Assembly: GCA_037138055.1 (NCBI GenBank)
Contig: JBAXJB010000004.1
Location: 1-64,000 of the forward strand
Reading direction: 5' to 3'
DNA: 64,000 bases
From: CAITNM01 sp037138055
GTDB taxonomy: Bacteria > Pseudomonadota > Alphaproteobacteria > Paracaedibacterales > CAITNM01
The translations under genes were made by a program, and so were the position numbers. The notes beneath the pieces are model-generated. The model worked only from the letters and a program-made list of their open reading frames with translations, was not told the origin of the DNA and made no database searches. Shown piece after piece: positions 33,341 to 43,399 of the stretch (position 1 is the stretch's first letter; every line of letters begins with the position of its first letter).

Positions 33341-33369
33341 TTGCCAAACATCAACAAATCCCTTATGAT
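33341..33369 (+). promoter_or_regulatory. Sigma-70 promoter for the MFS-EamA pair
   Basis: TTGCCA (33341-33346), 17-base spacer, TATGAT (33364-33369), 28 bases before the TTG start at 33398. Confidence 0.6.
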
Positions 33370-33397
33370 GTGGAGAAATTAAGTACTGAGTCAGTAG

Positions 33398-34561
33398 TTG
33401 CAAACTCTCGCTTGTGAAGAAAAAAAAGCTCTATGGGCTATATGCTGGGTAACATTTTTATGGAGCATGGCATCTTTAATGGTGTTTTCACTGCTTCCAT
33501 TTTTTTTAACTGAAGAACTGCATGTTTCTAAAACAACTTTAGGATTCATTGAAGGAATTGCCATATTCATGGCGTTTATGAGTAAAGTTTTTTCAGGAGT
33601 TCTTAGCGACGTTTTCAAGACCAGGCGCTCTCTTATTATTACCGGCACCATTGGCACCATACTGGTAAAGCCCCTATTTGCATTGTCTTCGGGTGTTTGG
33701 TCTATCTTTTGGGCGCGAGCACTTGACCGTATTAGCAAGGGCGTTAGGTCAGCACCGTCTGATGCATTAATTGCCGACATTAGCCCGAAATCACGCCAAG
33801 GAACTTCGTACGGCATGCGTTACACCATGGAAACAACTGGTCTTGTGGTTGGTGGTGCTTTAGCTTCTGGCTTGTACGCCCTAACTGAAAGCTACCGCAT
33901 TGTATTCTGGTGCTCTATAATTCCTGGAATTTTCGCGCTGATCGTGCTTTACAAATTTGTGCATGATAACAAAGCTATTAAAGAACAAGCTGCCTGGCAT
34001 TGGTCAGAAGTGCGTCATTTGCCCAAACGCTATTGGCAAATTTTAGGGGGCATTTTCATTCTAATGCAAGCACGTTTTAGTGAAGCTTTTTTAAACATAC
34101 GCGCGAAAGATTTCGGTTGGTCAGTGGCACTCATACCACTGCTGTTTGTCTGTTACAACATAGTATGTGCAAATACGGCATGGCCTGTAGGCAAAATAGC
34201 AGATCGCACTAGTCGTATACGCGTTTTGTTCTTTGGATTATTGGTTCTGGTAGTTGCAAACGTCATTATGATTATTGCGCCGAATAAGTGGTGGATTATT
34301 GCTGGATTTATGCTGTGCGGCTTGCATATGGGAATGACCCATGGAATGCTTTCAACCCTGATTGCTGAAAACACCCTCCCCCATTTACGCGGCACTGCAT
34401 TTGCCATGTATTACCTTGTAACAGCAGTTGCTGTACTAATTGGTAATACCATCGCAGGATTTTTAGCAGAGCATATATCAGGAGGGGCTTTTTACGGTGG
34501 GTTAATTTTCACAAGCCTTGCTGGAATTTATTTTTATAAATTATCACAAGTAAATGAATAA
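33398..34561 (+). CDS. MFS transporter
   Basis: 387 aa, about 11-12 TM helices. The family motif is clear in the TM2-TM3 loop (SGVLSDVFKTRRSLIITG) and repeated in the second half (VGKIADRTSRIRVLFFG). The region ARALDRISKGVRSAPSDALI is shared with one MFS subgroup of unknown substrate. The start is a TTG at 33398, because an in-frame stop lies directly upstream and the first in-frame ATG would remove TM1. It overlaps the following EamA gene by eight bases. Confidence 0.86.
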   Translation: MQTLACEEKKALWAICWVTFLWSMASLMVFSLLPFFLTEELHVSKTTLGFIEGIAIFMAFMSKVFSGVLSDVFKTRRSLIITGTIGTILVKPLFALSSGVWSIFWARALDRISKGVRSAPSDALIADISPKSRQGTSYGMRYTMETTGLVVGGALASGLYALTESYRIVFWCSIIPGIFALIVLYKFVHDNKAIKEQAAWHWSEVRHLPKRYWQILGGIFILMQARFSEAFLNIRAKDFGWSVALIPLLFVCYNIVCANTAWPVGKIADRTSRIRVLFFGLLVLVVANVIMIIAPNKWWIIAGFMLCGLHMGMTHGMLSTLIAENTLPHLRGTAFAMYYLVTAVAVLIGNTIAGFLAEHISGGAFYGGLIFTSLAGIYFYKLSQVNE

Positions 34562-35447
34562 CACTTTTCACAGTTTCTGCCGAAAATTCTTTTCTGATAA
34601 TGTCTATGGTGGATTATTAATTGTATTATCCACGGCTGCTTCGGCCACCACCAATGGCACCACCCACAGCATTTCAAAGAATCTACCCCCAATGGAAATT
34701 TTGTTTTTCAAATGTTTAATGGGGTTATGCCTGCTGTTAGTTGTATACAGACAGAGGTTTTTCTCGTTTTTTAAAACTGCAATTTTACAAATTCACTGCT
34801 TAAAAGGTGCCTGTGGAGCGCTAGGAAATTGGGCGTGGATTAGCGCTGTGCAATGTTTGCCTTTGGCAGAATCATCCGCCTTATCAATTACCAGTGCATT
34901 TTTCACCAGCCTGGGTGGCATGTTGTTTTTCAAAGAAAAATTTCACCGAAAAGCATGGATTGCAATTATTGTCGGTTTTACAGGCGTGTTATTAATTTTA
35001 CACCCTAGTCAAAAAATATTTAGCTATTATGCATTTTTACCGCTTTTATCGGCTGTGTTTTTTTCAGCATCGTCATTATTTGTAAAGCGCTTAAGCCAGG
35101 ATGATTCTTCCCAAACCACCTTAATATACCTTTTGATGTTCATGGCATTTTTCGCTTTACTAAGCCAAGCACACACTCCGTGGATTTGGCCAGAATTTAA
35201 TGATGCACCTAAACTTGCTGTGATTGGATGCAGCTATGTAGTTACCCAGGTATGTTTAATTGAAGCATATACTTACGCCCACACTAGCTTTTTAGCGCCG
35301 TTTAAATATGCACGTTTCCCAGCCAGTATTTTTACAGGCATGCTATTTTTTGCTGAAATCCCCCCTTTAACTACTTTAATAGGAGGAGGAGTTATTTTGC
35401 TGAGTTATGGCTGGTTGCTTCGGGTTGAATACAAAAAACGAAAGTAG
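34554..35447 (+). CDS. EamA/DMT-family permease
   Basis: Third DMT permease of the window, 297 aa, ten TM segments. Repeat 1 ends near ALSITSAFFTSLGGMLFFKE and repeat 2 near APFKYARFPASIFTGMLFF, which matches the S-adenosylmethionine-carrier-like branch in general shape. Substrate assignment is not safe. It is translationally coupled to the MFS gene in front, and convergent with rlmN six bases on. Confidence 0.85.
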   Translation: MNNTFHSFCRKFFSDNVYGGLLIVLSTAASATTNGTTHSISKNLPPMEILFFKCLMGLCLLLVVYRQRFFSFFKTAILQIHCLKGACGALGNWAWISAVQCLPLAESSALSITSAFFTSLGGMLFFKEKFHRKAWIAIIVGFTGVLLILHPSQKIFSYYAFLPLLSAVFFSASSLFVKRLSQDDSSQTTLIYLLMFMAFFALLSQAHTPWIWPEFNDAPKLAVIGCSYVVTQVCLIEAYTYAHTSFLAPFKYARFPASIFTGMLFFAEIPPLTTLIGGGVILLSYGWLLRVEYKKRK

Positions 35448-35453
35448 TATTAC

Positions 35454-36554
35454 CTAAGCGGCTGCATCTTCTGTTGATATTGCGGAACATTTAGATTTTC
35501 GTTGACGGACACTCATCGATTTTAGCTGTCCACAAGCTGCCAAAATATCGCGGCCTCGTGGCGTGCGCACGGGTGATGCATACCCTGCCCTGTACACAAC
35601 CTCAGCAAATGCAGAAATTGCTTGAGGTGTTGAGCATTCATAAGGACTGCCTGGCCAAGGATTAAAAGGAATTAAATTGATTTTTGCTGGAATACCACGA
35701 ATTAACTGCACCAGTTTTCTAGCCTCTGCTACTGAATCATTAACCCCTTTTAACATAACGTATTCAAAGGTTATGCGACGTGCATTACTAACGTTGGGGT
35801 AATTTCTGCAAGCTTCTAAAAGCTCTTTCAGGGGGTATTTTTTATTAATAGGCACCAATTCATTACGCAGCTCGTCAGTCACTGCATGCAGCGAAATTGC
35901 CAAGCTAACGCCCAGTTCATTACCACAACGCTCTATCATGGGAACTATTCCAGAAGTAGATAGGGTAATTTTGCGCTTTGATAGGCTTAAGCCTTTTTCA
36001 TCCGTCAAAATTTTAATGGCTGTTGATACGTTATCATAGTTGTACAATGGCTCACCCATTCCCATAAGCACTACATTGCTTACATGGCGATTTCCAATAG
36101 GAGTTGGCCATTCATGAAAGACATCACGTGCCACCATAACTTGCCCTACAATTTCAGCAGAGGTTAGGTTACGTACCAATACTTGCGTTCCGGTGTGACA
36201 GAATGAACAAGTTAGCGTGCACCCAACTTGAGAAGAAATGCATAAGGTTCCGCGATCAACTTCAGGAATATGCACCGTTTCTGCTTCTTGACCATCAGGA
36301 AAGCGCAATAACCATTTTTGAGTACCATCGACCGATGCTTGCGCTTGAGAAACCGTAGGACGATCAATAGCATAGATATCGCTAAGTTTAGCGCGCCCTT
36401 CGGCTGATATGTTGTTCATAGCATCGAAGCTACGAACCCCATGATAATACAGCCAGTTCCACACTTGCTGCACACGAAATGATGGCAACCCCAATTCAGA
36501 AAATTGAGAAGTAAGTGTTTCCCGGCTTTGGCCAATAATATTTATTTTTGTCAT
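35454..36554 (-). CDS. rlmN: 23S rRNA/tRNA m2A methyltransferase RlmN
   Basis: Radical-SAM enzyme methylating A2503 of 23S rRNA and A37 of some tRNAs, 366 aa. The cluster motif is QVGCTLTCSFCHTG (CxxxCxxC). GMGEPLYNYDNV, SLHAVTDELRNELVPINKKY and the C-terminal catalytic Cys in AACGQLK are all present. It follows cmk by 16 bases in the same direction. Confidence 0.96.
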   Translation of the reverse strand: MTKINIIGQSRETLTSQFSELGLPSFRVQQVWNWLYYHGVRSFDAMNNISAEGRAKLSDIYAIDRPTVSQAQASVDGTQKWLLRFPDGQEAETVHIPEVDRGTLCISSQVGCTLTCSFCHTGTQVLVRNLTSAEIVGQVMVARDVFHEWPTPIGNRHVSNVVLMGMGEPLYNYDNVSTAIKILTDEKGLSLSKRKITLSTSGIVPMIERCGNELGVSLAISLHAVTDELRNELVPINKKYPLKELLEACRNYPNVSNARRITFEYVMLKGVNDSVAEARKLVQLIRGIPAKINLIPFNPWPGSPYECSTPQAISAFAEVVYRAGYASPVRTPRGRDILAACGQLKSMSVRQRKSKCSAISTEDAAA

Positions 36555-36570
36555 GGACTAGATATAGGGA

Positions 36571-37254
36571 TTATTTTTTTGATAAACAAGAGGAAGTTTT
36601 GCTTAAATTATATGCACCTTCGCAGTTTGATAATGCTTCTTCCACAATTTCTGCAGCTTTTGCACAGACTTCTTTTATATCAAGGAAAGTTGTATCTAGA
36701 ACAATTGCGCCATCTGCTACTTGTAGAGGGGCTGTTTGACGATTTCCATCACGGGCATCGCGGGCTTTAATGCCTTCTAGAATTTCCTGCATAGCAACTG
36801 ACCCTAATTCCTTTGTGCGCCTTATAACGCGCACTTGTTCATCGGCGGTTACATAAATTTTCACGTCTGCTTGTGGCAAAATCACAGAACCAACGTCACG
36901 CCCATCAAGTACAACCCCCTGGTAAGCTGAAGAAACACTACTAGCAAAATCACGCATTTTTTGTGTTAAGACGCGCCTTAAAGAAGGTACAACTGCTATT
37001 TGTGATGCAACAGATGCAATTTCTTCATTGCGAAGATTTTCTTCATTAATATGGTGCGTATCCACCTTTTGAGCAATTTCCTCTAAACGCACAACATCTA
37101 AAGTGTTGCCACCATCTGCTATTACCAAACGCGCAGCTTCACGGTATAAAAGCCCTGTATCTAAATGTTTAAGGTTAAACCTTTCGCTAAGATACTTAGC
37201 AATGGTGCCTTTTCCTGCACCAGCAGGCCCGTCGATCGCTACAGAAAATGCCAT
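36571..37254 (-). CDS. cmk: Cytidylate kinase
   Basis: Phosphorylates CMP and dCMP, 227 aa. P-loop DGPAGAGKGTIAKYL at residues 8-22, LKHLDTGLLYREAA, DGRDVGSVILPQADVKIYVT and RRTKELG are intact. The C-terminus carries a short Ser/Lys-rich extension. First gene of the cmk-rlmN pair, divergent from gpsA. Confidence 0.96.
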   Translation of the reverse strand: MAFSVAIDGPAGAGKGTIAKYLSERFNLKHLDTGLLYREAARLVIADGGNTLDVVRLEEIAQKVDTHHINEENLRNEEIASVASQIAVVPSLRRVLTQKMRDFASSVSSAYQGVVLDGRDVGSVILPQADVKIYVTADEQVRVIRRTKELGSVAMQEILEGIKARDARDGNRQTAPLQVADGAIVLDTTFLDIKEVCAKAAEIVEEALSNCEGAYNLSKTSSCLSKK

Positions 37255-37336
37255 ATAATTTTATTCTTTTTTCTTTTTAAAGAACCTGGTTTGAAAAAAA
37301 CTTGCAAGTTATTTTTTTATTCATCACAATTCGGTC

Positions 37337-38329
37337 ATGGAAAATGCAAAAATTACGATTATTGGAACGGGTTCATGGGGCACTGCCCTTGCTATGAGTT
37401 TTCATAACTCTGGCATGAATGTTACCTTGTGGGGGCGTCGCCCTGAACTTGTGGATGAGCTATGCACGTTGCGGCATTCAGCATACTTACCTGGGACATT
37501 TATCCCTCAGAATCTTTTCATTACTAGTGATGTGAATGAAATAGCTGCTTCTAACATTATTTTATGGGTAGCGCCTGTTCAGCAAAGCCTTCAGTTGTTA
37601 GAGCTTGTTAAAGCGTATATTCCCGCATCTGCCCCAATAATTATTTGCAGCAAGGGTTTAGAGCTAAACACTCAAAAACCATTATCAAGCCTTTTTAAAG
37701 CAGTATTACCTAACTCTGTTGGCGTATTATCAGGACCTAATTTTGCCGATGAAGTTGCAAATGGACTGCCAACTGCTTCTACGCTTGCGTTTGAAAATTT
37801 GGAATTAGCAAAAAAATTAAGTATTCAGCTTCGTCATCAGGCATTTAGAATTTATGCACATAATGATGTTGTAGGGGTTGAACTATCGGGGGCTTTAAAA
37901 AATGTTGTAGCCATTGCAGCTGGAATTGTTATGGGTAAAGAGTTAGGGCAAAATTGCTTGGCAATGCTTATTACCCGAGCAAGCACAGAAATCAGTCGGT
38001 TAATTAGCGCCCTTGGTGGATCAAAGGATACAACGCAAACACTAGCCGGTATGGGTGACTTAATACTAACCTGCTCTAGCGCAAAGTCACGTAATACCAG
38101 TTTAGGAATAGCCTTGGCTAAAGGGCAGTCATTGGAAGACATTCTGGGGAATCGTAAAAACGTCACTGAAGGTATTGCAACCGCTAAGGTGGCCTTTGAG
38201 TTGGCGACACACCATAAAATTCATGCACCTGTAATTAGTGCTGTTTACGATATATTATATGCTGAGAAATCAGTTGATGATGTTATGCTCACATTGTTGA
38301 GCAACCAACAAGAACAGGAACTTGAGTAA
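37337..38329 (+). CDS. gpsA: NAD(P)+ glycerol-3-phosphate dehydrogenase
   Basis: Makes sn-glycerol-3-phosphate for phospholipids, 330 aa. NAD site GTGSWGTALAMSF at residues 9-21, substrate residues in GALKNVVAIAAGIVMG (conserved Lys), and the RASTEISRL and AGMGDLILTCSS elements. With plsY in the same window it supplies the first acylation step. It overlaps the EVE gene by one base (TAATG). Confidence 0.97.
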   Translation: MENAKITIIGTGSWGTALAMSFHNSGMNVTLWGRRPELVDELCTLRHSAYLPGTFIPQNLFITSDVNEIAASNIILWVAPVQQSLQLLELVKAYIPASAPIIICSKGLELNTQKPLSSLFKAVLPNSVGVLSGPNFADEVANGLPTASTLAFENLELAKKLSIQLRHQAFRIYAHNDVVGVELSGALKNVVAIAAGIVMGKELGQNCLAMLITRASTEISRLISALGGSKDTTQTLAGMGDLILTCSSAKSRNTSLGIALAKGQSLEDILGNRKNVTEGIATAKVAFELATHHKIHAPVISAVYDILYAEKSVDDVMLTLLSNQQEQELE

Positions 38330-38739
38330 TGGCATACTGGCTAGTAAAATCTGAGCCCAGTGCATGGTCTTGGGATAATCAAGTAAAGAAAAAAATCACC
38401 CATTGGGATGGCGTGCGAAATTATCAAGCACGTAATTTTCTAAAGCAAATGAAAATAGGTGACCTTTGTTTTTTCTACCATTCAATTACCGGAAAACAAA
38501 TTATGGGTATTGTGAAAGTTTGCGCATCATATAAAGATGACCCAACCGATGGAACAGGCAGATTTGGCATGGTTGATATGGAATATGTAAAGCCTTTAGA
38601 AAAACCAGTTACTTTGGAAAAAATTAAAAAAACAGCCCAATTACAAGAATTGGGCTTAATCAAGCAGTCACGGCTTTCAGTTATGCCGGTCACACCTGAG
38701 CAGTGGGATTGTATTATTAGTCTTAGCCAACGGCATTAG
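38329..38739 (+). CDS. EVE-domain protein
   Basis: 136 aa, a whole-protein EVE (PUA-like) fold: AYWLVKSEPSAWSWD at the N-terminus, THWDGVRNYQARNFLKQMK, GDLCFFYHS and the I-KQSRLSVMPVT region. EVE proteins bind modified bases in nucleic acid; cytosolic bacterial homologues (Thy28/YciI-neighbour type) have no settled role. The start is coupled to gpsA and the 3' end overlaps thrS by 17 bases in convergent orientation. Confidence 0.9.
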   Translation: MAYWLVKSEPSAWSWDNQVKKKITHWDGVRNYQARNFLKQMKIGDLCFFYHSITGKQIMGIVKVCASYKDDPTDGTGRFGMVDMEYVKPLEKPVTLEKIKKTAQLQELGLIKQSRLSVMPVTPEQWDCIISLSQRH

Positions 38740-40636
38740 CTTCCGCATACAATTCTTGCATCGCTTGTTCAAAAGACATTACGTTTTGCTGTTCTCCACC
38801 TAGTTTACGAATCGCTACGGTTTTTTCTTCGGCTTCGCGTTTACCAACTACATAAATGTATGGAATTTTCTGCAAAGAGTGTTCACGAACTTTATAAGGA
38901 ATTTTTTCATTACGTATATCAAGTTCTGCCCGTATACTTTTTGCTTTTAGTTGTTCACAAATATTTATGGCGTATTCATTCGCTTCCGTTGTAACGCTTG
39001 CAACAACCACTTGAACTGGTGCTAGCCACACAGGAAATTTCCCAGCGTAATGTTCAATAAGCACGCCAATGAAGCGCTCCATTGACCCTAGAACTGCTCT
39101 GTGAAGCATGACTGGTCGATGCTTTTGACCATCTTCCCCTACATACGTAGCGTCTAAGCGCTCTGGTATACTGTAATCAACCTGTAATGTTCCACACTGC
39201 CATTCGCGACCTATGCAGTCTTTCAAAACGAATTCTAGCTTCGGACCATAAAAAGCACCTTCACCGGGGTTTAAGCTATATTCAATGCCTGCTGCTTGGG
39301 TTGCTGCTTTTAAGGCTTCTTCTGCTTTGTCCCAAAGTTCATCAGTGCCTGCACGCTTTTCAGGGCGATCAGAGAATCTTACTTTAAAACTATCAAATCC
39401 AAGATCTTTATAAATACCTTTTAACAAATCGCAAAAATCTTTAGTTTCTGAAATAATTTGCTCGGGTGTGCAGAAAATATGCGCATCATCTTGCACGAAG
39501 CTACGCACACGCATAATGCCGTGCAAAGAACCGCTTGGTTCATTGCGGTGACAAGAACCAAATTCAGCCATCCGTAATGGCAAATCACGGTAGCTTTTCA
39601 GACCTTGTTTGAAAATTTGCACATGGCATGGACAGTTCATTGGCTTAATGGCCAGAACTTTGTCTTCGTCATTTTCTACGGTGTACATGTTCTCACCGAA
39701 TTTTTCCCAATGCCCAGATGCTTCCCATAAGGAAAGGTCAACTAACTGCGGAGTTTTGACTTCAACATAACCAGCTTTTTCCATACGACGACGCACAAAA
39801 TTTTCTAGCGTACGATAAATCGTCCAACCCTTAGGGTGCCAAAATACAGAACCAATTGCTTCTTCTTGCATGTGGAAAAGATTAAGTTCTGCACCAAGCT
39901 TACGGTGATCGCGTTTTTCGGCTTCTTCTAACATATGTAGGTATTCATCTAGCTGTGCTTGAGTGGCCCAGGCAGTGCCATAGATACGCTGTAACATTAC
40001 ATTGCGGTGGTCACCACGCCAATAAGCACCAGCAAGCTTCATAAGCTTAAATGCGTGTCCTACTTTTTTTGTTGATGGTAAATGAGGACCGCGGCACAGA
40101 TCAATAAAATCTCCCTGCCGGTACAAGCTAATAACTTGACCTTGAGGAATTCCTTCAATAATTTCTGCTTTAAAATTTTCACCCATGTTTTTGAAAAAAG
40201 GAATTGCATCGTCGCGGTTCCATTCTTCGCGAACAATTGGAATATCAGCATCAACCAATTCGCGCATGCGCTTTTCTATGGCTGGTAAATCATCTACCGA
40301 AAGAGGCTTTTTAGGGTAAATGTCGTAATAAAAACCATTTTCAATAGCAGGCCCAATGGTTATTTGAGTATCTGGATATAAATCTTTTATAGCTTGCGCA
40401 AACACGTGCGCAGCGTCATGGCGAATAACTTCAAGCCCTTCTTCTGTGGCTTTAGTAATAATTTCAATTTGGGAACCATCTGGAACGGGTTGATTTAAAT
40501 CTTTTAAATCACCATTTACCCGTATTGCAACAGCTTCTCTTGCGAGTTTTGGTGAAATTGAAAACGCAACTTCTTCACCTGTTGGTAATTTATCAAATAC
40601 TTTTTCAGAACCATCTTTTAAACGTAGGGAAACCAT
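38723..40636 (-). CDS. thrS: Threonyl-tRNA synthetase
   Basis: Class II aminoacyl-tRNA synthetase, 637 aa, full length. Domains: TGS (about 1-60), editing domain with H-x3-H in RHDAAHVFAQ and a CRGPH motif, catalytic core with MNCPCHVQIFK, SCHRNEPSG and MLHRAVLGSMERF (Cys/His/His zinc site), and the anticodon domain (VWLAPVQVVV, IRAELDIRNEKIPYKVREHS). All key residues are intact. Confidence 0.97.
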   Translation of the reverse strand: MVSLRLKDGSEKVFDKLPTGEEVAFSISPKLAREAVAIRVNGDLKDLNQPVPDGSQIEIITKATEEGLEVIRHDAAHVFAQAIKDLYPDTQITIGPAIENGFYYDIYPKKPLSVDDLPAIEKRMRELVDADIPIVREEWNRDDAIPFFKNMGENFKAEIIEGIPQGQVISLYRQGDFIDLCRGPHLPSTKKVGHAFKLMKLAGAYWRGDHRNVMLQRIYGTAWATQAQLDEYLHMLEEAEKRDHRKLGAELNLFHMQEEAIGSVFWHPKGWTIYRTLENFVRRRMEKAGYVEVKTPQLVDLSLWEASGHWEKFGENMYTVENDEDKVLAIKPMNCPCHVQIFKQGLKSYRDLPLRMAEFGSCHRNEPSGSLHGIMRVRSFVQDDAHIFCTPEQIISETKDFCDLLKGIYKDLGFDSFKVRFSDRPEKRAGTDELWDKAEEALKAATQAAGIEYSLNPGEGAFYGPKLEFVLKDCIGREWQCGTLQVDYSIPERLDATYVGEDGQKHRPVMLHRAVLGSMERFIGVLIEHYAGKFPVWLAPVQVVVASVTTEANEYAINICEQLKAKSIRAELDIRNEKIPYKVREHSLQKIPYIYVVGKREAEEKTVAIRKLGGEQQNVMSFEQAMQELYAEANAVG

Positions 40637-40696
40637 AAAACAAAAGAACTAGATATCTGTTTCATTTGTAGCACGAAAAGGTTACTAGAATAAAGA

Positions 40697-42679
40697 TTAT
40701 GAATCCATCATTTTGATAGCTTCGCTTATTTCATTATCGGCCCCACCTTCAACACCTTTAGATCCCATATCTTCGACCGACCAATAGATATTAGGGATAT
40801 CACCCGTTCTAAATTCACGATAAATTGTGGACAAACCCTTCATAATTAACGCAGAGTTTGGAACAGTACTAAACCAGCTAATGTTTTTCAGCTGAAGTTC
40901 ACGTACTTCTGGGCTCATTCGTTTTCCATCGTTCAGCATATTTGCATCTTCTTGCATTTTTTCTGTTGGACGAAGAGTCATCATGTACACAACAGATTTA
41001 CGTACGCTATTTGTTGTATCATTTGAAAAGAGCATACTAATTCCCGGAATTTGACCAAGCACAGGAGTGTAACTTTTCGATGAATTATCTTCTCTATCGT
41101 AGATACCAGCTAAAATAGTAGTTTCACCAAATGCTAATTCTACCGTTGTGCACACTGAACTATGGTTTATTTGGCTATAACTAGACGCAGTAGCTGAAGC
41201 TGCGCCGCCAAAACCTTGAAGGTCATTAATTGTGTTACCTTCTACACGAACATCAAACTGAACCTTTAAAACTCCATTTTTATCTTTTCTAGAACCAACA
41301 GGTGTTACAGTAACACGGTATCCAACTGGCAACCTTTCAATGCTGTTGGTGCCCGTACCAGATGCAATATTTGCAACTAAATCAGTACCAGCAAAAAATT
41401 CAGAAATTTTACCAACAGCAGCAAGCAAGGTTGGCCTTGCAACAACTTCTATTCGTGCATCTGTTACATTAAATATGTTCAAAGAATAAGCTGCCCCAGC
41501 TGCCTGGCTCAACCCAAACCCTTGAGTAAAACTCTTTGAATCAGAACCATTGGGACTTTGCCCCTTCATGTTATGCCATGTGCGTGTGCTTGTGTATGTT
41601 CCAGGATTCATAACAATATTAATTGAATTTAAAATATTAGTACCTTTTGAAGTCTTTCCTTGCTCACTTACCCGCATAATTGCGCAATCAACCACAAAGG
41701 TATCAGGGTTTTTAGGGTCATAAGCACCAAGCTTTTTAGCAATTGGAGTTGCCGCAGTCCCGCCACCAACGCCTGCCAAAGGATCAGCCCCTGCTGCATC
41801 ACTCGAATCATCTCCATCTGATCCTGATGAATCATCATCTGAATCGTCATCTCCTGAATCGTCGTCAGATGCAGCGGTTAGGATTAAATTTGGATTATTA
41901 TGAACATTCATCCATTGATGTAATCGTCTATCAAGATATCCATCTGCTTTTTTATTTGCAGCTATATACTGCTTTCTAAAATTTTGCACTTCCAAAGGTT
42001 GATTAAGAGCAGCAGCTATCATACTTGCAGCCTTTAACACAAATGGATTATTGGGTGCCATGCTGACAGCCTTCGTAATAGTCGCATAAGCAGTTTTTAA
42101 ATCATGGTTATAATAAGAAGCAGCTGCCAGTGCATATAATGACTTCACATCAGGTTGCTGCAGTAAAAGAACTTCTGCAAAGCTCTGTTGAGCTTTATTG
42201 TAATCTTTTGTTTGGTAATGCATGTAGCCTAAACGCTTGTGAGCCAGCACATTCGATGGGTCATAAACAATCGCATAGCGAAAGCCCATTAATGCCAAAT
42301 CCCTAGCAGCGGAATCACCCGCAGCTGCTTTATGCAAATAATTCAAGCCATTGAGAAAATGAAGGTATGAGTTTGCGGGATCGTCAAGCAAAGCTGTGTT
42401 AAAGAGTTTTGATGCTTCTTGATATTCACCCCGTTGCATTGCATAAATGCCTTCTTTAACTTCAGAAGCGATAGAGTTTTTTTCAAGAATGGACTTTACT
42501 TCTTCAGCTGAAACTGATGGCAGCTCTTCCTTGCTAACCTTTGTGAGATCATCGCTATCACTAAAGTCGTTTAGTTGAGCAGCACTACCTGCAGGATCAA
42601 CAGTTTGCATTTTTTCAGCATTGTTCACACAAGCGCTTAAAAATAGAAAAAAAGAAATCGTATAAATTGAATATCTCAT
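40697..42679 (-). CDS. TPR-secretin fusion lipoprotein
   Basis: 660 aa. Lipobox LSAC with Cys17 and Val at +2 predicts an outer-membrane lipoprotein. Residues about 72-240 form tetratricopeptide-like repeats (GEYQEASKLFNTALLDDPAN, KDYNKAQQSFAEVLLLQQPD, then HDLKTAYATITKAVSMAPNN). An extremely acidic Asp/Ser/Gly linker follows at about 268-294. The C-terminal half is a secretin core with VTPVGSRKDKNG and the diagnostic TPVLGQIPGISMLFS near the end. Secretins form outer-membrane channels for type II secretion or type IV pili. No other secretion or pilus gene is adjacent, so this is an orphan whose partners lie elsewhere. Confidence 0.82.
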   Translation of the reverse strand: MRYSIYTISFFLFLSACVNNAEKMQTVDPAGSAAQLNDFSDSDDLTKVSKEELPSVSAEEVKSILEKNSIASEVKEGIYAMQRGEYQEASKLFNTALLDDPANSYLHFLNGLNYLHKAAAGDSAARDLALMGFRYAIVYDPSNVLAHKRLGYMHYQTKDYNKAQQSFAEVLLLQQPDVKSLYALAAASYYNHDLKTAYATITKAVSMAPNNPFVLKAASMIAAALNQPLEVQNFRKQYIAANKKADGYLDRRLHQWMNVHNNPNLILTAASDDDSGDDDSDDDSSGSDGDDSSDAAGADPLAGVGGGTAATPIAKKLGAYDPKNPDTFVVDCAIMRVSEQGKTSKGTNILNSINIVMNPGTYTSTRTWHNMKGQSPNGSDSKSFTQGFGLSQAAGAAYSLNIFNVTDARIEVVARPTLLAAVGKISEFFAGTDLVANIASGTGTNSIERLPVGYRVTVTPVGSRKDKNGVLKVQFDVRVEGNTINDLQGFGGAASATASSYSQINHSSVCTTVELAFGETTILAGIYDREDNSSKSYTPVLGQIPGISMLFSNDTTNSVRKSVVYMMTLRPTEKMQEDANMLNDGKRMSPEVRELQLKNISWFSTVPNSALIMKGLSTIYREFRTGDIPNIYWSVEDMGSKGVEGGADNEISEAIKMMDS

Positions 42680-42826
42680 TTGTGCAGATGTGCTCTTCCA
42701 TATTCTTTCTATAGCGTAACCTATAGAATAGACATATGTATATATAAAATTTTACTAAATATTATTGAATCTACTATTTTTTTTTGTTTCAGATAATGTT
42801 ACAATTCCTCAAAATTGTTTCATCTT

Positions 42827-43399
42827 TCAAAGAGCCGTCAAATCTCTGTCGTTATCAAACAAAAACCTACTAACAAATCTTGTTAGTACATACTTGTGAT
42901 ATTCGCGTAATAAGTGAAAAAGCCCCACATCATCCGCCTCAACAATAACCGGAAAAAGTTGTATTTCAGGCATTGTTTTTTTAAAAAGCCAAAGACTTCT
43001 TGGCATATGAAATCGACTAGTTACTAGAGCAATTGTTTTAAACTGGTGGCTACGAACCCAAACAGCTGATTCTAGTGCATTTGAAAATGTGTTTACGGCA
43101 CCGTATCCAATGTCAGTAAATTGATAAAGGTGATCATAGCCTTTAAGTTGCTTGTCTTTTATAACAGAAAGATTGACGACTTTATCAACACCAGAAATTA
43201 AAATACGCTTAGCATGCAATTGATTAAAAAGTGCCATTCCTGTTTGAATTCTGTCTTTTCCACCGGTTAGAATAACAATTCCATTAACCTGATTTTTAAC
43301 AGGGGAAAAATGCTGAGTCGCTTGCTGAAAATCAAGCAAACCATATGACCACACACAAAATGTGACAAAAAGAACAAGTAATTTTAAGCGCATGACCAT
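42827..43399 (-). CDS. DUF218/YdcF-family protein of the ftsEX locus
   Basis: 190 aa from the ATG at 43399 (ATG at 43393 is also possible). The longer upstream reading frame would run deep into ftsX, so it is rejected. One N-terminal TM, then a DUF218 domain: GIVILTGGKDRIQTGMALF, ILISGVDK, ALVTSRFHMPRSLWLFKK. A DUF218 gene after ftsE-ftsX is a common alphaproteobacterial arrangement, which supports a role in envelope or division. It overlaps the ftsX end by 16 bases. Confidence 0.85.
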   Translation of the reverse strand: MVMRLKLLVLFVTFCVWSYGLLDFQQATQHFSPVKNQVNGIVILTGGKDRIQTGMALFNQLHAKRILISGVDKVVNLSVIKDKQLKGYDHLYQFTDIGYGAVNTFSNALESAVWVRSHQFKTIALVTSRFHMPRSLWLFKKTMPEIQLFPVIVEADDVGLFHLLREYHKYVLTRFVSRFLFDNDRDLTAL

